Source: Anaerocolumna aminovalerica
Lineage (GTDB): Bacteria > Bacillota > Clostridia > Lachnospirales > Lachnospiraceae
Length of the DNA: 64,000 nt
Reading direction: 5' to 3'
Assembly: GCF_900115365.1 (NCBI RefSeq)
Contig: NZ_FOWD01000005.1
Location: forward strand, 110,865 to 174,864
Below the pieces are notes generated by a model. It was not told the DNA's origin. It saw nothing but the letters and a program-made list of their open reading frames with translations, and made no database searches. Positions within the stretch are counted from its first letter, which is position 1. The number at the start of each line of letters is the position of its first letter. The position numbers were made by a program, and so were the translations under genes. This document shows positions 37,163 through 46,740 of this stretch, piece by piece.

Positions 37163-38479
37163 TTATTCGGTGGTTAACATGGTATTCCAGTCACTTACTG
37201 CTTTTTGCCTGCCCTCCTCTGGTGTTAACTGCCCATCAAATACAGCCTGGCATACGCTTGCGGAAATAGTCCAATAATAAGAGATTCTTTGTACAGAAGG
37301 CATTGGAAAGGAGTTCGCAAACTGTTCCACGAAAGGTTTTATATATTCATCTTCAGACAGGCCCCTTATATTGCTTATATCTTTTAAAGTTGGTATTTTG
37401 TTGGCTACTTCATATAACAAGCTTGCCGCTTCGTCGCTGACCAGATACTCCGCAAACAGCTGCGCGGCTATTGGGTAGTCTGTAAATGCTGATACATGGG
37501 CATTCTGTACACCGGCAAAAGGAGTCAGCACTCTACCGTTAAAGGTAGGAAGAACCGTTACACCAAAATTCACACCGCTCTTTTTGAATTCTGCAATATC
37601 CCAGGGCCCGGATATTTCGTAAGCAACTTTACCTTCCATAAACCGGCTTTTTAAAAAACTTACATTTCCAAGATCAATAGCATTAATTGGCATAATTTCA
37701 TGTAAACTGCTAACTAACTCCAGACCTTTTTCGAATTCATCTGTATCAAATCCAGGATTATTTTCGTCTTTACCACCTTCACCAAACAAACTAAATCCAT
37801 AGGAACTTAGCATAGGATAGATTTTATAGCCATCTCCTATGGTGGCCAGAAAATAAAATTCATTATTAGCAGAATCATTGAATTCTTTTGCTTTTTCCAT
37901 AATTTCTTCTAAAGCAGCCGCAGGCTTTTCTCCAACGATGTCCTTATTATAGAACAGGCAGGTGGTTTCAAGAGAGATCGGAACTCCATAAACTTTTCCC
38001 TCCGCCGTAACGGTTTCTACACCAACTTCATTGACACGTTCCTTTATATTGGTTACAACAGGTTCTTCTAATTCTAAAAATAAGCCTGAAGCAACACCGT
38101 GTTGAAAGGAGTCATGAGGACTCATAAATACATCTGCGCCAGTTCCGGCAGGACCGCTTAATGCTATCTTATCAATGGCACCAAGTCCTACTTCCTCTAC
38201 GGTTACAGGAACACCGTATTTTTCTTCAAATTTCTTTCCAACCGCTTCACCAAACTCAACATCACCGGTCCAGTAGGTAAGTTTAGCACCTTCTTCCGGA
38301 ACTAGATTTTGTTCTTCCAGCTGGGTATTCTGTAATGAGCCTTCCTTATCAGAGTTTTCTTTTGTTTCTTTATCTGTTACAACAGTTGTATTATCAATCG
38401 GTATCTCTTTCTTACATCCGGTAAGTGAGAGTACAAAAAGTACTGCCAGTAAAGCAGAAAGTGTTCTTTTTCTTAACAT
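37163..38479 (-). CDS. Maltodextrin ABC transporter binding protein (MalE-like)
   Basis: A lipoprotein signal with lipobox LTGC (Cys about 22) precedes an acidic linker and a family 1 solute-binding protein with LTYWTGDVEFGEAVGKKFEEK and ISGPWDIAEFKKSGVNFGV, the maltose-binding style. It should capture maltodextrins outside the membrane. The ATG at 38479 is six bases after AGGAGG; the ATG at 38485 abuts that site. Two permeases come before it and a GH13 enzyme after it. Confidence 0.93.
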   Translation of the reverse strand: MLRKRTLSALLAVLFVLSLTGCKKEIPIDNTTVVTDKETKENSDKEGSLQNTQLEEQNLVPEEGAKLTYWTGDVEFGEAVGKKFEEKYGVPVTVEEVGLGAIDKIALSGPAGTGADVFMSPHDSFQHGVASGLFLELEEPVVTNIKERVNEVGVETVTAEGKVYGVPISLETTCLFYNKDIVGEKPAAALEEIMEKAKEFNDSANNEFYFLATIGDGYKIYPMLSSYGFSLFGEGGKDENNPGFDTDEFEKGLELVSSLHEIMPINAIDLGNVSFLKSRFMEGKVAYEISGPWDIAEFKKSGVNFGVTVLPTFNGRVLTPFAGVQNAHVSAFTDYPIAAQLFAEYLVSDEAASLLYEVANKIPTLKDISNIRGLSEDEYIKPFVEQFANSFPMPSVQRISYYWTISASVCQAVFDGQLTPEEGRQKAVSDWNTMLTTE

Positions 38480-38540
38480 ATACATCCTCCTGACTATTAT
38501 TAAAATTATATAATACTTGTTTCAAATACATTTTCTATGC

Positions 38541-39374
38541 TTATCCCTTGTTAGCTCCTGCGGAGATACCCTCCACCAGATATTTCTGAAAAATTAAATA
38601 TAATATGGTTATAGGTATTGCAATTAGTACTGTTCCGGCAGCAAATGTTGTAAAGTGGGAGTTTTCTTTTCCGGATATCATGGAATACAGGCCAACTGCA
38701 AGTGTCTTAGTAGATTCTCCTGTAAACAAAAGATTGGGCAATATGTAATCCATCCAGGGCATCATAAATTGGGATACTGCACAGTAAACAATAATAGGCT
38801 TTGACATAGGTATAATAATCTTTAAGAAAGTATTTATTTTTGAACTTCCGTCTATGTAAGCCGCTTCATCTAAAGAGATGGGTACTCCGTCCAAATACCC
38901 TTTAACCAGCCAAACATTGTAGGGAATAGCTCCGGCTGCATATACAAGTACCAGGGACAGCGGAGTTTTATTTAATCCTAGGGTAATGAATAATGTATAA
39001 ATAGCAGTCATTGATAAAAAACTTGGAAACATGGATAGAATCAGCATAGCCATTAAGCCGGTTTTTCTTCCTTTAAATTTAAATCTGGATACTACCCATG
39101 CTGTAATCAAAATCAATATAACTGACACAAATGCATTCACCACTGCAATGGAAATGGTATTCTTAAACCATGTCACATAGTTGGTTTCCTGAAAGAGTCT
39201 TCTATAATTATCCAGAGTTAGCTTCTTAGGAATCAAGGAGGAAGTTGCAAGACCTGTTCCATTGTTAAAAGATGACATAACGATCCAGATTACCGGAATA
39301 ATTACAATTAAGGATGTAACCATTAATTCCAGATTTATAAGTATTGCTTTTAAACGCTTCTTCATCCGGATCAC
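38541..39374 (-). CDS. Maltodextrin ABC transporter permease (MalG-like)
   Basis: Six transmembrane helices with the EAA loop EAAYIDGSSKINTFLKIIIP, the usual contact point for the ATPase. Size (277) is normal for MalG. It overlaps the upstream permease gene by four bases, typical of coupled translation. Confidence 0.93.
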   Translation of the reverse strand: MIRMKKRLKAILINLELMVTSLIVIIPVIWIVMSSFNNGTGLATSSLIPKKLTLDNYRRLFQETNYVTWFKNTISIAVVNAFVSVILILITAWVVSRFKFKGRKTGLMAMLILSMFPSFLSMTAIYTLFITLGLNKTPLSLVLVYAAGAIPYNVWLVKGYLDGVPISLDEAAYIDGSSKINTFLKIIIPMSKPIIVYCAVSQFMMPWMDYILPNLLFTGESTKTLAVGLYSMISGKENSHFTTFAAGTVLIAIPITILYLIFQKYLVEGISAGANKG

Positions 39375-40711
39375 ACCTCCTTAAATGCGTTGGTTCTTTT
39401 GAAATTCCAGAAAGAAACCCCGCCAATTATAATAAATAAAATTATACACATAACTGCTGCCATATCATAAATCTGATGATCTAAAGTCAGCTTATAGATC
39501 CAGGATATTAAAATATCAGTATCTCCTGCCAATTGATATTTAGGATTTACCGGTCCTCCTTCAGTTAAGAAATAAATAGCGCCAAAACCATTAAAATTAC
39601 CTGCCAGATTCATAACAAGCAAAGGACCCGTGGCTTTAAACACCAAAGGAAATGTAATCTTTCTAAATACCTGAAAGGAACTGGCACCATCCATTTCCGC
39701 CGCTTCGTAAAGCCCTTTATCAATATTAGACAAAATACCCTGAATCATAATCATGAACATAGGAAAGCCCATCCAAAGGTTAACCAGAATAACCGTTATC
39801 TTTGCTAATAAAGGATCCGTAAGAAAAGGAATTCTTTCCTTGGTTAAACCAAGGTCTATAAGCAGCTGTCCAAGGGGACCAAATTGTCCGTTAAGAAGAT
39901 TTTTAAAAACCAGTAAGCTGATCAACTGGGGAATTGCCCAAGGTAAAATCATAATGCTTCGGTATAGGGACTTAAACTTTACATACTTGCTGTTCAGCAA
40001 GACTGCCTGGAACATTCCTATAAAATAAGTGGAAAGCGTTGCACACACTGCCCATATTATTGTCCAAAGAAAAACTGAGAAAAAGGTATTGGACCAAATG
40101 GGTACCTGAAACAACTTGGTAAAATTCTTAAAACCGACCCAGTCAACTAAACCGGCAGGGGGTAAATGATTTTTGTTATAATTAGTAAAGGCAGTTAAGA
40201 AAGAGAATATAATTGGCATAAATACTACAAAAACCAATAAAATAATAATTGGAATCAATATTATGTAAGGGAATGATTTCTCATAGGTCTTTTTAATAGA
40301 CTCTTTTGAGGAAATGTAAACACCTTCTTCATCAATCCATTTACCTGCTTTAAAAGCATCTCTTATATTCCAGATATATATAAATATAAAAGTCAGGAGA
40401 ACCAGAATACTAATAATCCCTCTAATCATAAGCATGGTGGAATGATCTCCTCCCTTAGCACCGGCTTGTTCTCCCAAGGTAATAAATCCCCATAACCCTT
40501 TTGTAAAAAATCCACCATGGAGTCTTATGCTAAAAGGTGAAAATAACCCTGAAAAATACTCCAGCCAATATCCGGATAACAGTTCAATTCCAATGAAAAG
40601 TACTTGCATCAGGAAAAAGAATAAACCTTTTAATTTCTGTCTGCATAGGAAGAACTGACCTCCACCCCATATAAAAACAGATACCAATGCAGAACTTTTT
40701 CTTTTTGTCAT
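39371..40711 (-). CDS. Maltodextrin ABC transporter permease (MalF-like)
   Basis: 446 residues with two or three extra N-terminal hydrophobic helices (about 10-120) before the standard six-helix permease, as in Gram-positive MalF/MdxF proteins. The EAA loop is EAAEMDGASSFQVFRKITFP. It is the first gene of a five-gene operon (permease, permease, binding protein, GH13, surface protein). The operon lacks an ATPase gene, so a shared MsmX/MsmK-type ATPase elsewhere is expected. Confidence 0.93.
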   Translation of the reverse strand: MTKRKSSALVSVFIWGGGQFFLCRQKLKGLFFFLMQVLFIGIELLSGYWLEYFSGLFSPFSIRLHGGFFTKGLWGFITLGEQAGAKGGDHSTMLMIRGIISILVLLTFIFIYIWNIRDAFKAGKWIDEEGVYISSKESIKKTYEKSFPYIILIPIIILLVFVVFMPIIFSFLTAFTNYNKNHLPPAGLVDWVGFKNFTKLFQVPIWSNTFFSVFLWTIIWAVCATLSTYFIGMFQAVLLNSKYVKFKSLYRSIMILPWAIPQLISLLVFKNLLNGQFGPLGQLLIDLGLTKERIPFLTDPLLAKITVILVNLWMGFPMFMIMIQGILSNIDKGLYEAAEMDGASSFQVFRKITFPLVFKATGPLLVMNLAGNFNGFGAIYFLTEGGPVNPKYQLAGDTDILISWIYKLTLDHQIYDMAAVMCIILFIIIGGVSFWNFKRTNAFKEV

Positions 40712-40734
40712 GTAAAGTCCTCCTTCTTATACAC

Positions 40735-40746
40735 TTAACCGGTTAA
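40735..40746. promoter_or_regulatory. LacI-type operator candidate
   Basis: A perfect palindrome, TTAACCGGTTAA, with the central CG typical of LacI/MalR operators. It lies about 25 bases before the first permease gene and should be the target of the divergent regulator. Confidence 0.75.
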
Positions 40747-41133
40747 TTTAATTCTACTATAGCACCTTTTATTTATATCGTCAAGTCATTTTGCATAACA
40801 TTTCTTTGTATTTCATTGTATATTTTGTATGATTTATACTACGTTTTAACTTAAACTTATTTAAGTTAAGTTAAATAATTCTCTTTCAACCCTTTGTTTC
40901 ATAGTATTTCTAGGCACTTTATATAATCAAGTTAAGTTAGTTAATAATTTCCGTATTTTATAAACTTAGGGTCAAAATAATATATAATACCAGCTATGTC
41001 CCGGGAATACATTACCTTTCATATCCATCAGAACTTTATCATATTATAGGTCCCGTCTATTTTCATTGAATACCCCAGTTTAAAATGCTATAATATTCCT
41101 ATATTAGTAATTTGGAAAGGTAAGGTGTGCTTC
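40747..41133. other. Divergent promoter region of the maltodextrin operon
   Basis: AT-rich and gene-free. It includes several AAGTTAAGTTA-type repeats and the near-palindrome AACTTAAACTTATTTAAGTT (about 40848-40867), possible further regulator sites. It holds promoters in both directions. Confidence 0.45.
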
Positions 41134-42048
41134 ATGAAGAAAATGAAAGTTACCATGAAAGACATTGCAAAAGAATTAAATCTGTCACTTGCTACAGTTT
41201 CCTATGTCCTGAATCATTCTGAAAAGGAAAAAATCAGTCATGACACACGTATAAAAGTTCTTGAAACAGCAAAAAGACTAGGCTATGTCCCTAATCAGAC
41301 TGCCAAGTCCTTAGCAAATAAAAGAAGTAACCTGATGGGAATAATTATTAATCTAAATAAAAATGCCTCCTCATTAATGAAATATCAATGTTTGGATCTT
41401 GCAAGTGAATTACAGGATCAAATCTATAAGGAAGGCTATGACACTATTCTTTCTGTTACCCACGAATTAGAAGATATCGAGATAAAATACAAGCATTCAC
41501 TTGAGGCTGCATTTATTATAGATATTAATGAAAAATCCTTGAAAAAGGTAACCAATAAATACTATGTACCTGTTGTTTTTTTAGATTGTGATTTTGAAGA
41601 AGGCTTATTTTATAAAATATTGCCTGATTATCTTTTTATGATAGAAAAAGCTAAAAAGATGTTAGAAGAGGAACATCCATATCTGATTATGGACACCATT
41701 ATAAACGAGAGAATAAAAGAACAAATTATGGATAACTTTTCAAGAGATGATATTTACATTCATAGTTCTAATGGAAATATAAAGGAATTCTTATTTCAGA
41801 AAAAAGCAAGAAAAGGGATTGTTATTGGAGATTTGTTAGGAATGCTGGTTGAACGCTATGTAGATAATGATAATATTGTTGTTCTGTCTTCTAACTATGT
41901 CACGGACCAGTTACTTGCCGATACCAAACGAATTATCGTCAGCAATAAAAAGAAGGCCGAAACAGCCACTCAGATATGCAAAAAGTTAATTAATCTGGAT
42001 TATGATATAAGCGGACATACCAGAATCTTGTTACAGCCGGATGAATAA
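41134..42048 (+). CDS. LacI-family regulator of the maltodextrin operon
   Basis: The DNA-binding domain opens VTMKDIAKELNLSLATVSYVLN and the hinge ends near residue 62. The effector domain (about 240 residues) is shorter and more divergent than in MalR or CcpA. Adjacent to and divergent from the maltodextrin operon, it is the obvious repressor; maltose or maltodextrin is the likely inducer by family and position, not by visible residues. I chose the ATG at 41134 after AAGGTAAGG; a GTG at 41125 is also in frame. Confidence 0.88.
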   Translation: MKKMKVTMKDIAKELNLSLATVSYVLNHSEKEKISHDTRIKVLETAKRLGYVPNQTAKSLANKRSNLMGIIINLNKNASSLMKYQCLDLASELQDQIYKEGYDTILSVTHELEDIEIKYKHSLEAAFIIDINEKSLKKVTNKYYVPVVFLDCDFEEGLFYKILPDYLFMIEKAKKMLEEEHPYLIMDTIINERIKEQIMDNFSRDDIYIHSSNGNIKEFLFQKKARKGIVIGDLLGMLVERYVDNDNIVVLSSNYVTDQLLADTKRIIVSNKKKAETATQICKKLINLDYDISGHTRILLQPDE

Positions 42049-42082
42049 ACCTTACAGGATGAAGAGCGGAATGAATTTCCTC

Positions 42083-42931
42083 CTATTCTTTATCCTGTAA
42101 TTTCTTTGCTACTACTACTAGCCTTCCGTCTTCGGTGGTGTAATCACAGGTAGAAAGTGTTAGGAAAGTATCTCCGTACTGTGCTTCATTTCCTGTGTCA
42201 TATAAAGACATTTCTTTTATATTGGTATAAAATTTATCAAACTCTTCCTGATTGGATGCTTTAATAAACTGATAGTATTTAAAAGTATCTTCATTTTTTA
42301 GATAAACTTTGGATAAGAAAACAGATACAATTTCATACTGAGCTTTTTCATATATGGTATGAAAAGAAATTACTTTATGTGCTTCATAAAAAGACTGATT
42401 TTTATATTTTCTTAAAGCGGAAAACATAGTGCCGTCTTTCATATTGTGGCCATATATAATGAGATTGCTATCAGGTAATAAGACATCATTTTTGTAATCC
42501 AAAAATAAGCTTCCATGTTTTTTTTCCTCACCATAAAAATCATGGTTAAGATAATATTCATTGTCCTTTCCTTGCATAACAGGATAATCAATTATGGTAT
42601 CTGGTATGGTAAGCCATCCTATAAACTCCCTATTCTTTTCATAAACTTCCGTAAATTCAGGTAATATCCCGGTTCCTGGCTTAAGAGAGCCTTCCGGAGC
42701 ATTACCGGTATTATCTTCTTCACTTAACTTTACATCTCTTTCCTCTGTATCTTCTGATTGAGCCAATTGCCTGGAATTACCTGTTTCCTCTTTTATGATT
42801 TCAGAAATTGACTGGTTTCTTTTTTGATAAGCGTAACCCTGATAATAAAAATCTGCAATATATAAAATACACCCTGAGAATACACAAATAGACAGGATAC
42901 GTATGATAAGCCTGCTGTCTTTTCTTTTCAA
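42083..42931 (-). CDS. srtB: Class B sortase
   Basis: An N-terminal transmembrane anchor (about 7-28), a polar linker and a sortase barrel. The catalytic His is in YGHNMKDGTMF (about 145), Cys in LSTCDY (about 262) and Arg in GRLVVV (about 270). The class B pattern is VDPI-less with FIGWLTIPDTIIDYPVMQG. It joins a surface protein to the cell wall. The nearest possible substrate is the PATGD-tailed protein about 7 kb away, but class B enzymes usually prefer NPxTx-type signals. Tandem purine-rich repeats precede the gene. Confidence 0.93.
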   Translation of the reverse strand: MKRKDSRLIIRILSICVFSGCILYIADFYYQGYAYQKRNQSISEIIKEETGNSRQLAQSEDTEERDVKLSEEDNTGNAPEGSLKPGTGILPEFTEVYEKNREFIGWLTIPDTIIDYPVMQGKDNEYYLNHDFYGEEKKHGSLFLDYKNDVLLPDSNLIIYGHNMKDGTMFSALRKYKNQSFYEAHKVISFHTIYEKAQYEIVSVFLSKVYLKNEDTFKYYQFIKASNQEEFDKFYTNIKEMSLYDTGNEAQYGDTFLTLSTCDYTTEDGRLVVVAKKLQDKE

Positions 42932-43010
42932 ATAGCATCATTCCTTTCTACTGATTGGTACAAATACGTTGTGATAACTTATTATTGTTTCGAACCTTTC
43001 CTTGCTTTTG

Positions 43011-43076
43011 CCATCTTCCTAACTTTCTCTATCTTCCTTATTCCGCTATCTTCCTATTTCCGCTATCTTCCCTATT
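43011..43076 (-). repeat. Tandem 17-18-bp repeats upstream of sortase B
   Basis: On the minus strand GGAAGAT recurs at spacings of 18, 17 and 17 bases, embedded in units like AGGAAGATAGCGGAATA, about four copies. The units are purine-rich and ribosome-site-like. They lie 80-145 bases before the sortase start. Confidence 0.75.
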
Positions 43077-43241
43077 TTTCTCGTTCTATCCTTGCTTCCG
43101 GATTATACCAATTACTTTATTGTTTTACATTATACTTTTAACTGATTAAGCATAACATTCATTGACTTTATTATAGATATCATATAAAATTTATTTAAAG
43201 AAAGTATATATTTTTTATACCATAACAGAATGGAGTTTTCT

Positions 43242-44159
43242 ATGTATTATTTTATTGTAAATCCAAATTCCCGCTCTGGGAATGGAATTAAGATATGGTA
43301 TTTAGTAAAAAACGAATTAGATTCCTTAGAAGTACAATATACAGCTTATTTTACAAGACATAATCTGCATGCGTCGGAAATTGTTCAGGAAATATGCGAT
43401 AGTTCCTCCGGTGTTAAAAATATAGTTGTTTTAGGCGGAGACGGTACGATGAATGAAGTGATAAACGGTATTAGAGATTATGATGACGTAATATTAGGCT
43501 ATATCCCCTCCGGTTCCAGTAATGATTTAGCAAGAAGCCTAAGTCTTCCCAAAGATCCCATTAAAAGTCTTAAAAACATTCTGACTCCAAATCGCTTTCA
43601 ATATGTGGATACCGGTTGCGTTAATTCAAATGATTTTCAGCGAAAATTCGCAGTAAGCTGTGGCATAGGTTTTGATGCAAAAATATGCGTGGTAACCAAC
43701 CGTTCCAAGTTAAAAAAGGTATTGAATAAATTTGGACTTGGAAAACTGACTTATATCATGATTACCTTAAAAGAATTAATATTTACTCCATTTATGGATG
43801 CTGAACTTATCATTGATAATAAGATTTCCAAATCATATAAGCAAGTTTTATTTATAACAAGTATGATACATAAATATGAAGGTGGAGGTTTAAAATTTAC
43901 TCCTGATGCTAATCCCTACGATGGTAAGCTTTCCGTCTGTATGGCTCATGGGCTGTCCCGGTTAAAGATTTTATTCATGCTGCCAACCTTATTATTTGGC
44001 AAACATACCGGTTTAAAGGGAATCGAAATTTTTGATTGTAAAACTCTAGATATTACAGTGGATAAACCTGCTTCTGTTCATTTTGACGGTGAAGCTCCGG
44101 GTGAACTCAATCAAATCAAACTATCCTGTACCCCAAAACAACTACGGATTATTAAATAA
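43242..44159 (+). CDS. Diacylglycerol kinase-family lipid kinase (DgkB/YegS-like)
   Basis: Starts MYYFIVNPNSRSGNG and has the nucleotide motif GGDGTMNEVING and the substrate-binding GYIPSGSSNDLARSL. Length (about 305) is usual. It should phosphorylate diacylglycerol or a sphingoid/undecaprenol-like lipid at the membrane. The ATG at 43242 follows GGAG; the ATG at 43230 is upstream of that site. It ends in a shared terminator with the converging helicase gene. Confidence 0.92.
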   Translation: MYYFIVNPNSRSGNGIKIWYLVKNELDSLEVQYTAYFTRHNLHASEIVQEICDSSSGVKNIVVLGGDGTMNEVINGIRDYDDVILGYIPSGSSNDLARSLSLPKDPIKSLKNILTPNRFQYVDTGCVNSNDFQRKFAVSCGIGFDAKICVVTNRSKLKKVLNKFGLGKLTYIMITLKELIFTPFMDAELIIDNKISKSYKQVLFITSMIHKYEGGGLKFTPDANPYDGKLSVCMAHGLSRLKILFMLPTLLFGKHTGLKGIEIFDCKTLDITVDKPASVHFDGEAPGELNQIKLSCTPKQLRIIK

Positions 44160-44191
44160 GATTATTTACCTATATTTTTTGACTTAATGTT

Positions 44192-44226
44192 AAGAGGCTG
44201 TTGTACAGCCTCTTATTATTTTTTGT
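44192..44226. terminator. Terminator after the lipid kinase
   Basis: AAGAGGCTG pairs with CAGCCTCTT around five bases and is followed by ATTATTTTTT. It lies between two converging genes and overlaps the helicase stop region. Confidence 0.85.
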
Positions 44227-46582
44227 TCCAAAAAGAATCCAGCTCTGTTTCCATAGATTGTATGTCAACCATAATATTAGGAAACCACTCTCTGGGGAAC
44301 AAACTTGTATATTGTTTTTGTACAAAACGTTCATCCAACAAAAGTATGGCACCTTTATCCTCCATGGTTCGTATTACACGTCCGGCAGATTGTTGCACTT
44401 TATTCATCCCCTGATACAGATAGGAATAATCGAAGCCTCTTCCATTGATTCTGTCATAATAATTACGGAAAAGTTCCCGTTCATTACCAACCATAGGCAG
44501 ACCTGTTCCAACAATAACGGCACCGATTAACCTGTCACTTTTTAAATCAATTCCTTCACTGAAGACACCCCCCATAACACAGAATCCAATTCTGCTTGTA
44601 TCCGGCTCTGTGGTGAATTCCTCCAAAAAGGCCTCTTTTTCTAATTCTGTCATAAAACTTTTTTGAATGACCAATCCTTCTAAAGAGCCTTCCGCCAATT
44701 GGGCAATGCTGTTTAACATCTGATAAGAAGGAAAGAAAACCATGTAATTTCCTTTTTTGGCACTGGTAAACGAATATATATACTCATATATTTTCTTATA
44801 TTCTGCTTCATTACGCCTTGTATATTTGGTACTTACATCCCTTCCAATCATGAGCAGCCTGTTGTCCGTATGAAAAGGCGAAGGCGCATAAACTGCATAA
44901 TCTTCTTCTCTTCCTCCTAACTGTTCCTTATAATAATGTATGGGCAATAAGGTAGCAGAAAAGAATACTGCACTTTTTCCTCTCTCTAAACACTTATTTA
45001 GATTCCAGGAAGGGTCCATACATAGTAATTTGATTCTGAATTCTCCTTGTTCATCATAATCAGTATAGGTAAGGTATTTCTCATTATAAATATCATAAAT
45101 ATTTAAGAAATGTCTGATATCCATATAGAGCTGAAGAATCTCATCCTTACCCTCAATATTAGGATTCTCCTGTAAAAACTCATCATACTCTGTCATTAGA
45201 CGGAGTAAATGAAGAACAAAATCAGTAATATTTTCAATAACATTACAGTTATCACATTCCCGTTTTAATTTCAGAAGGTCTTCATTACAAGTTTGCAGCC
45301 TTTTTTCTAATTTTTTGCTTACTGCTTTTATTAAATTTTTTACTGTCATAAATTGTTTTTTGTAGAGAACGGCACTATACATTTCTCGTGCCCGCTCAAC
45401 CAGATTATGTGCTTCATCAATTAAAAAAACATAATCATTCTTTTTCTCATTTAGAAAAAATTTCCGCAGATATACATTTGGATCAAATACATAGTTATAA
45501 TCACATATTATACTGTCCGACCAAAGGGTTACATCTAAAGACATTTCAAAAGGACAAACCATATGTTTTTCTGCATATTTCTGAATCAATTCTCTGGAAA
45601 TTTCATTTTCATTATTTAATAAATCAAATACTGCATCGTTAACCCGGTCATAATGCCCTTTTGCTCTTGGACAGGCAACAGGGTTACAATCCGGTTTATC
45701 CAGTATGCATATTTTTTCTTTTGCAGTAATGGTAACGGACTTTAAATGCAGTCCTTTTTTTACAAGTAACTGAAAAGTTTCTTCTGCTACCGTTCTTGTT
45801 ATGGTTTTGGCAGTCAGATAGAATACCTTAGTAACAAATCCCTCTCCCATTGCTTTCACGGTAGGAAATACAGTAGAAATTGTTTTTCCAACTCCGGTAG
45901 GTGCTTCTATAAATAGCCGTTTATCCCGTATAATCGTTCTGTAAACATCAGCTACCAATTTCTTTTGCCCCGGACGGTATTCAAAGGGAAATTCCATTTC
46001 TTTAATGCTTTTGTTTCTATATAAGGACCAATTATACTGCCAGGCAGCCCATTTTCCATATTCCTCTATTACCTTTTGAAACCAGGCTTCTAAATCTTCT
46101 ATAGAAAAAGACTCTTCAAAATACCGGATATTCTCCGTTTCCATATTGCAGTAGGTCATTCGGATTCCGATGGTATTGTGGATTTGCTTTTTTGCATAAA
46201 TGTATGCATAACACATAGCTTGGGCACGGTGTACCGGAACAGGTGCTTCTAAATGGCTTAACTCCATATATACACCCTTGATTTCATCAATTACAACCGA
46301 TGGATTTTCTTCCGGTAAGCTGATAATTCCATCTGCCCTTCCTTCTACGGTTATTTCGAATTCCAGCTCATCCCTCTTAATTGGCACTGTAATGCTCAGA
46401 GGAAATTCTGCACTGTAATTAGAACCCATCCTTTTTTGTATCTTTCGATGAATTCTGCTTCCTTCCTGCATTGCCTCGGTATCTCTTCTGCCTCCGGTTC
46501 TATTATCCAAATCACCGGATTTTAGAACAAACTCTACCAGAGATCTTACTGATATTTTAATTTCATTCTTATCCTTTTCCAT
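44216..46582 (-). CDS. Nuclease-helicase fusion: PD-(D/E)XK + DinG/XPD-type Fe-S helicase
   Basis: The first 170 residues look like a Cas4/RecB-type nuclease (RIHRKIQ, EGRADGII, VIDEIKGV, then QAMCYAYIYA). A superfamily 2 XPD/DinG helicase follows: Walker A EAPTGVGKT, four cysteines in CILDKPDCNPVACPRAKG and MVCPF for a likely Fe-S cluster, FLIDEAHNL, and motif VI VQQSAGRVIR. It should unwind DNA 5' to 3', with a possible nuclease role. Such fused forms are seen in clostridia. Role unknown, perhaps repair. Confidence 0.9.
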   Translation of the reverse strand: MEKDKNEIKISVRSLVEFVLKSGDLDNRTGGRRDTEAMQEGSRIHRKIQKRMGSNYSAEFPLSITVPIKRDELEFEITVEGRADGIISLPEENPSVVIDEIKGVYMELSHLEAPVPVHRAQAMCYAYIYAKKQIHNTIGIRMTYCNMETENIRYFEESFSIEDLEAWFQKVIEEYGKWAAWQYNWSLYRNKSIKEMEFPFEYRPGQKKLVADVYRTIIRDKRLFIEAPTGVGKTISTVFPTVKAMGEGFVTKVFYLTAKTITRTVAEETFQLLVKKGLHLKSVTITAKEKICILDKPDCNPVACPRAKGHYDRVNDAVFDLLNNENEISRELIQKYAEKHMVCPFEMSLDVTLWSDSIICDYNYVFDPNVYLRKFFLNEKKNDYVFLIDEAHNLVERAREMYSAVLYKKQFMTVKNLIKAVSKKLEKRLQTCNEDLLKLKRECDNCNVIENITDFVLHLLRLMTEYDEFLQENPNIEGKDEILQLYMDIRHFLNIYDIYNEKYLTYTDYDEQGEFRIKLLCMDPSWNLNKCLERGKSAVFFSATLLPIHYYKEQLGGREEDYAVYAPSPFHTDNRLLMIGRDVSTKYTRRNEAEYKKIYEYIYSFTSAKKGNYMVFFPSYQMLNSIAQLAEGSLEGLVIQKSFMTELEKEAFLEEFTTEPDTSRIGFCVMGGVFSEGIDLKSDRLIGAVIVGTGLPMVGNERELFRNYYDRINGRGFDYSYLYQGMNKVQQSAGRVIRTMEDKGAILLLDERFVQKQYTSLFPREWFPNIMVDIQSMETELDSFWNKK

Positions 46583-46601
46583 AATTGCATCTCTTCCTAC
46601 G

Positions 46602-46640
46602 AAAAAAGGTATCCAAATGGTGTGCCAATTAGATACCTTC
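46602..46640 (-). terminator. Terminator before the helicase gene
   Basis: On the minus strand GAAGGTATC pairs with GATACCTT and is followed by a T run (the complement of AAAAAA at 46602-46607). It ends transcription of the disordered-protein gene. Confidence 0.85.
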
Positions 46641-46740
46641 TTATTCTATGTTATATTGATCATGTATAATAATTTTAATTCAATCTATCTTTATTTTACC
46701 ATTCATATAGAAATAAATAAACTATACCGATCAACTTTTC

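Noticed and set aside
42049..42100. Terminator between the LacI regulator and sortase B
   Set aside because: TTACAGGAT can pair with ATCCTGTAA, but the right arm lies in the sortase coding end and the loop is long; not convincing.
42955..43149. Plus-strand 64-codon frame
   Set aside because: It is produced by the pyrimidine-rich complement of the sortase leader repeats; no ribosome site and biased composition.
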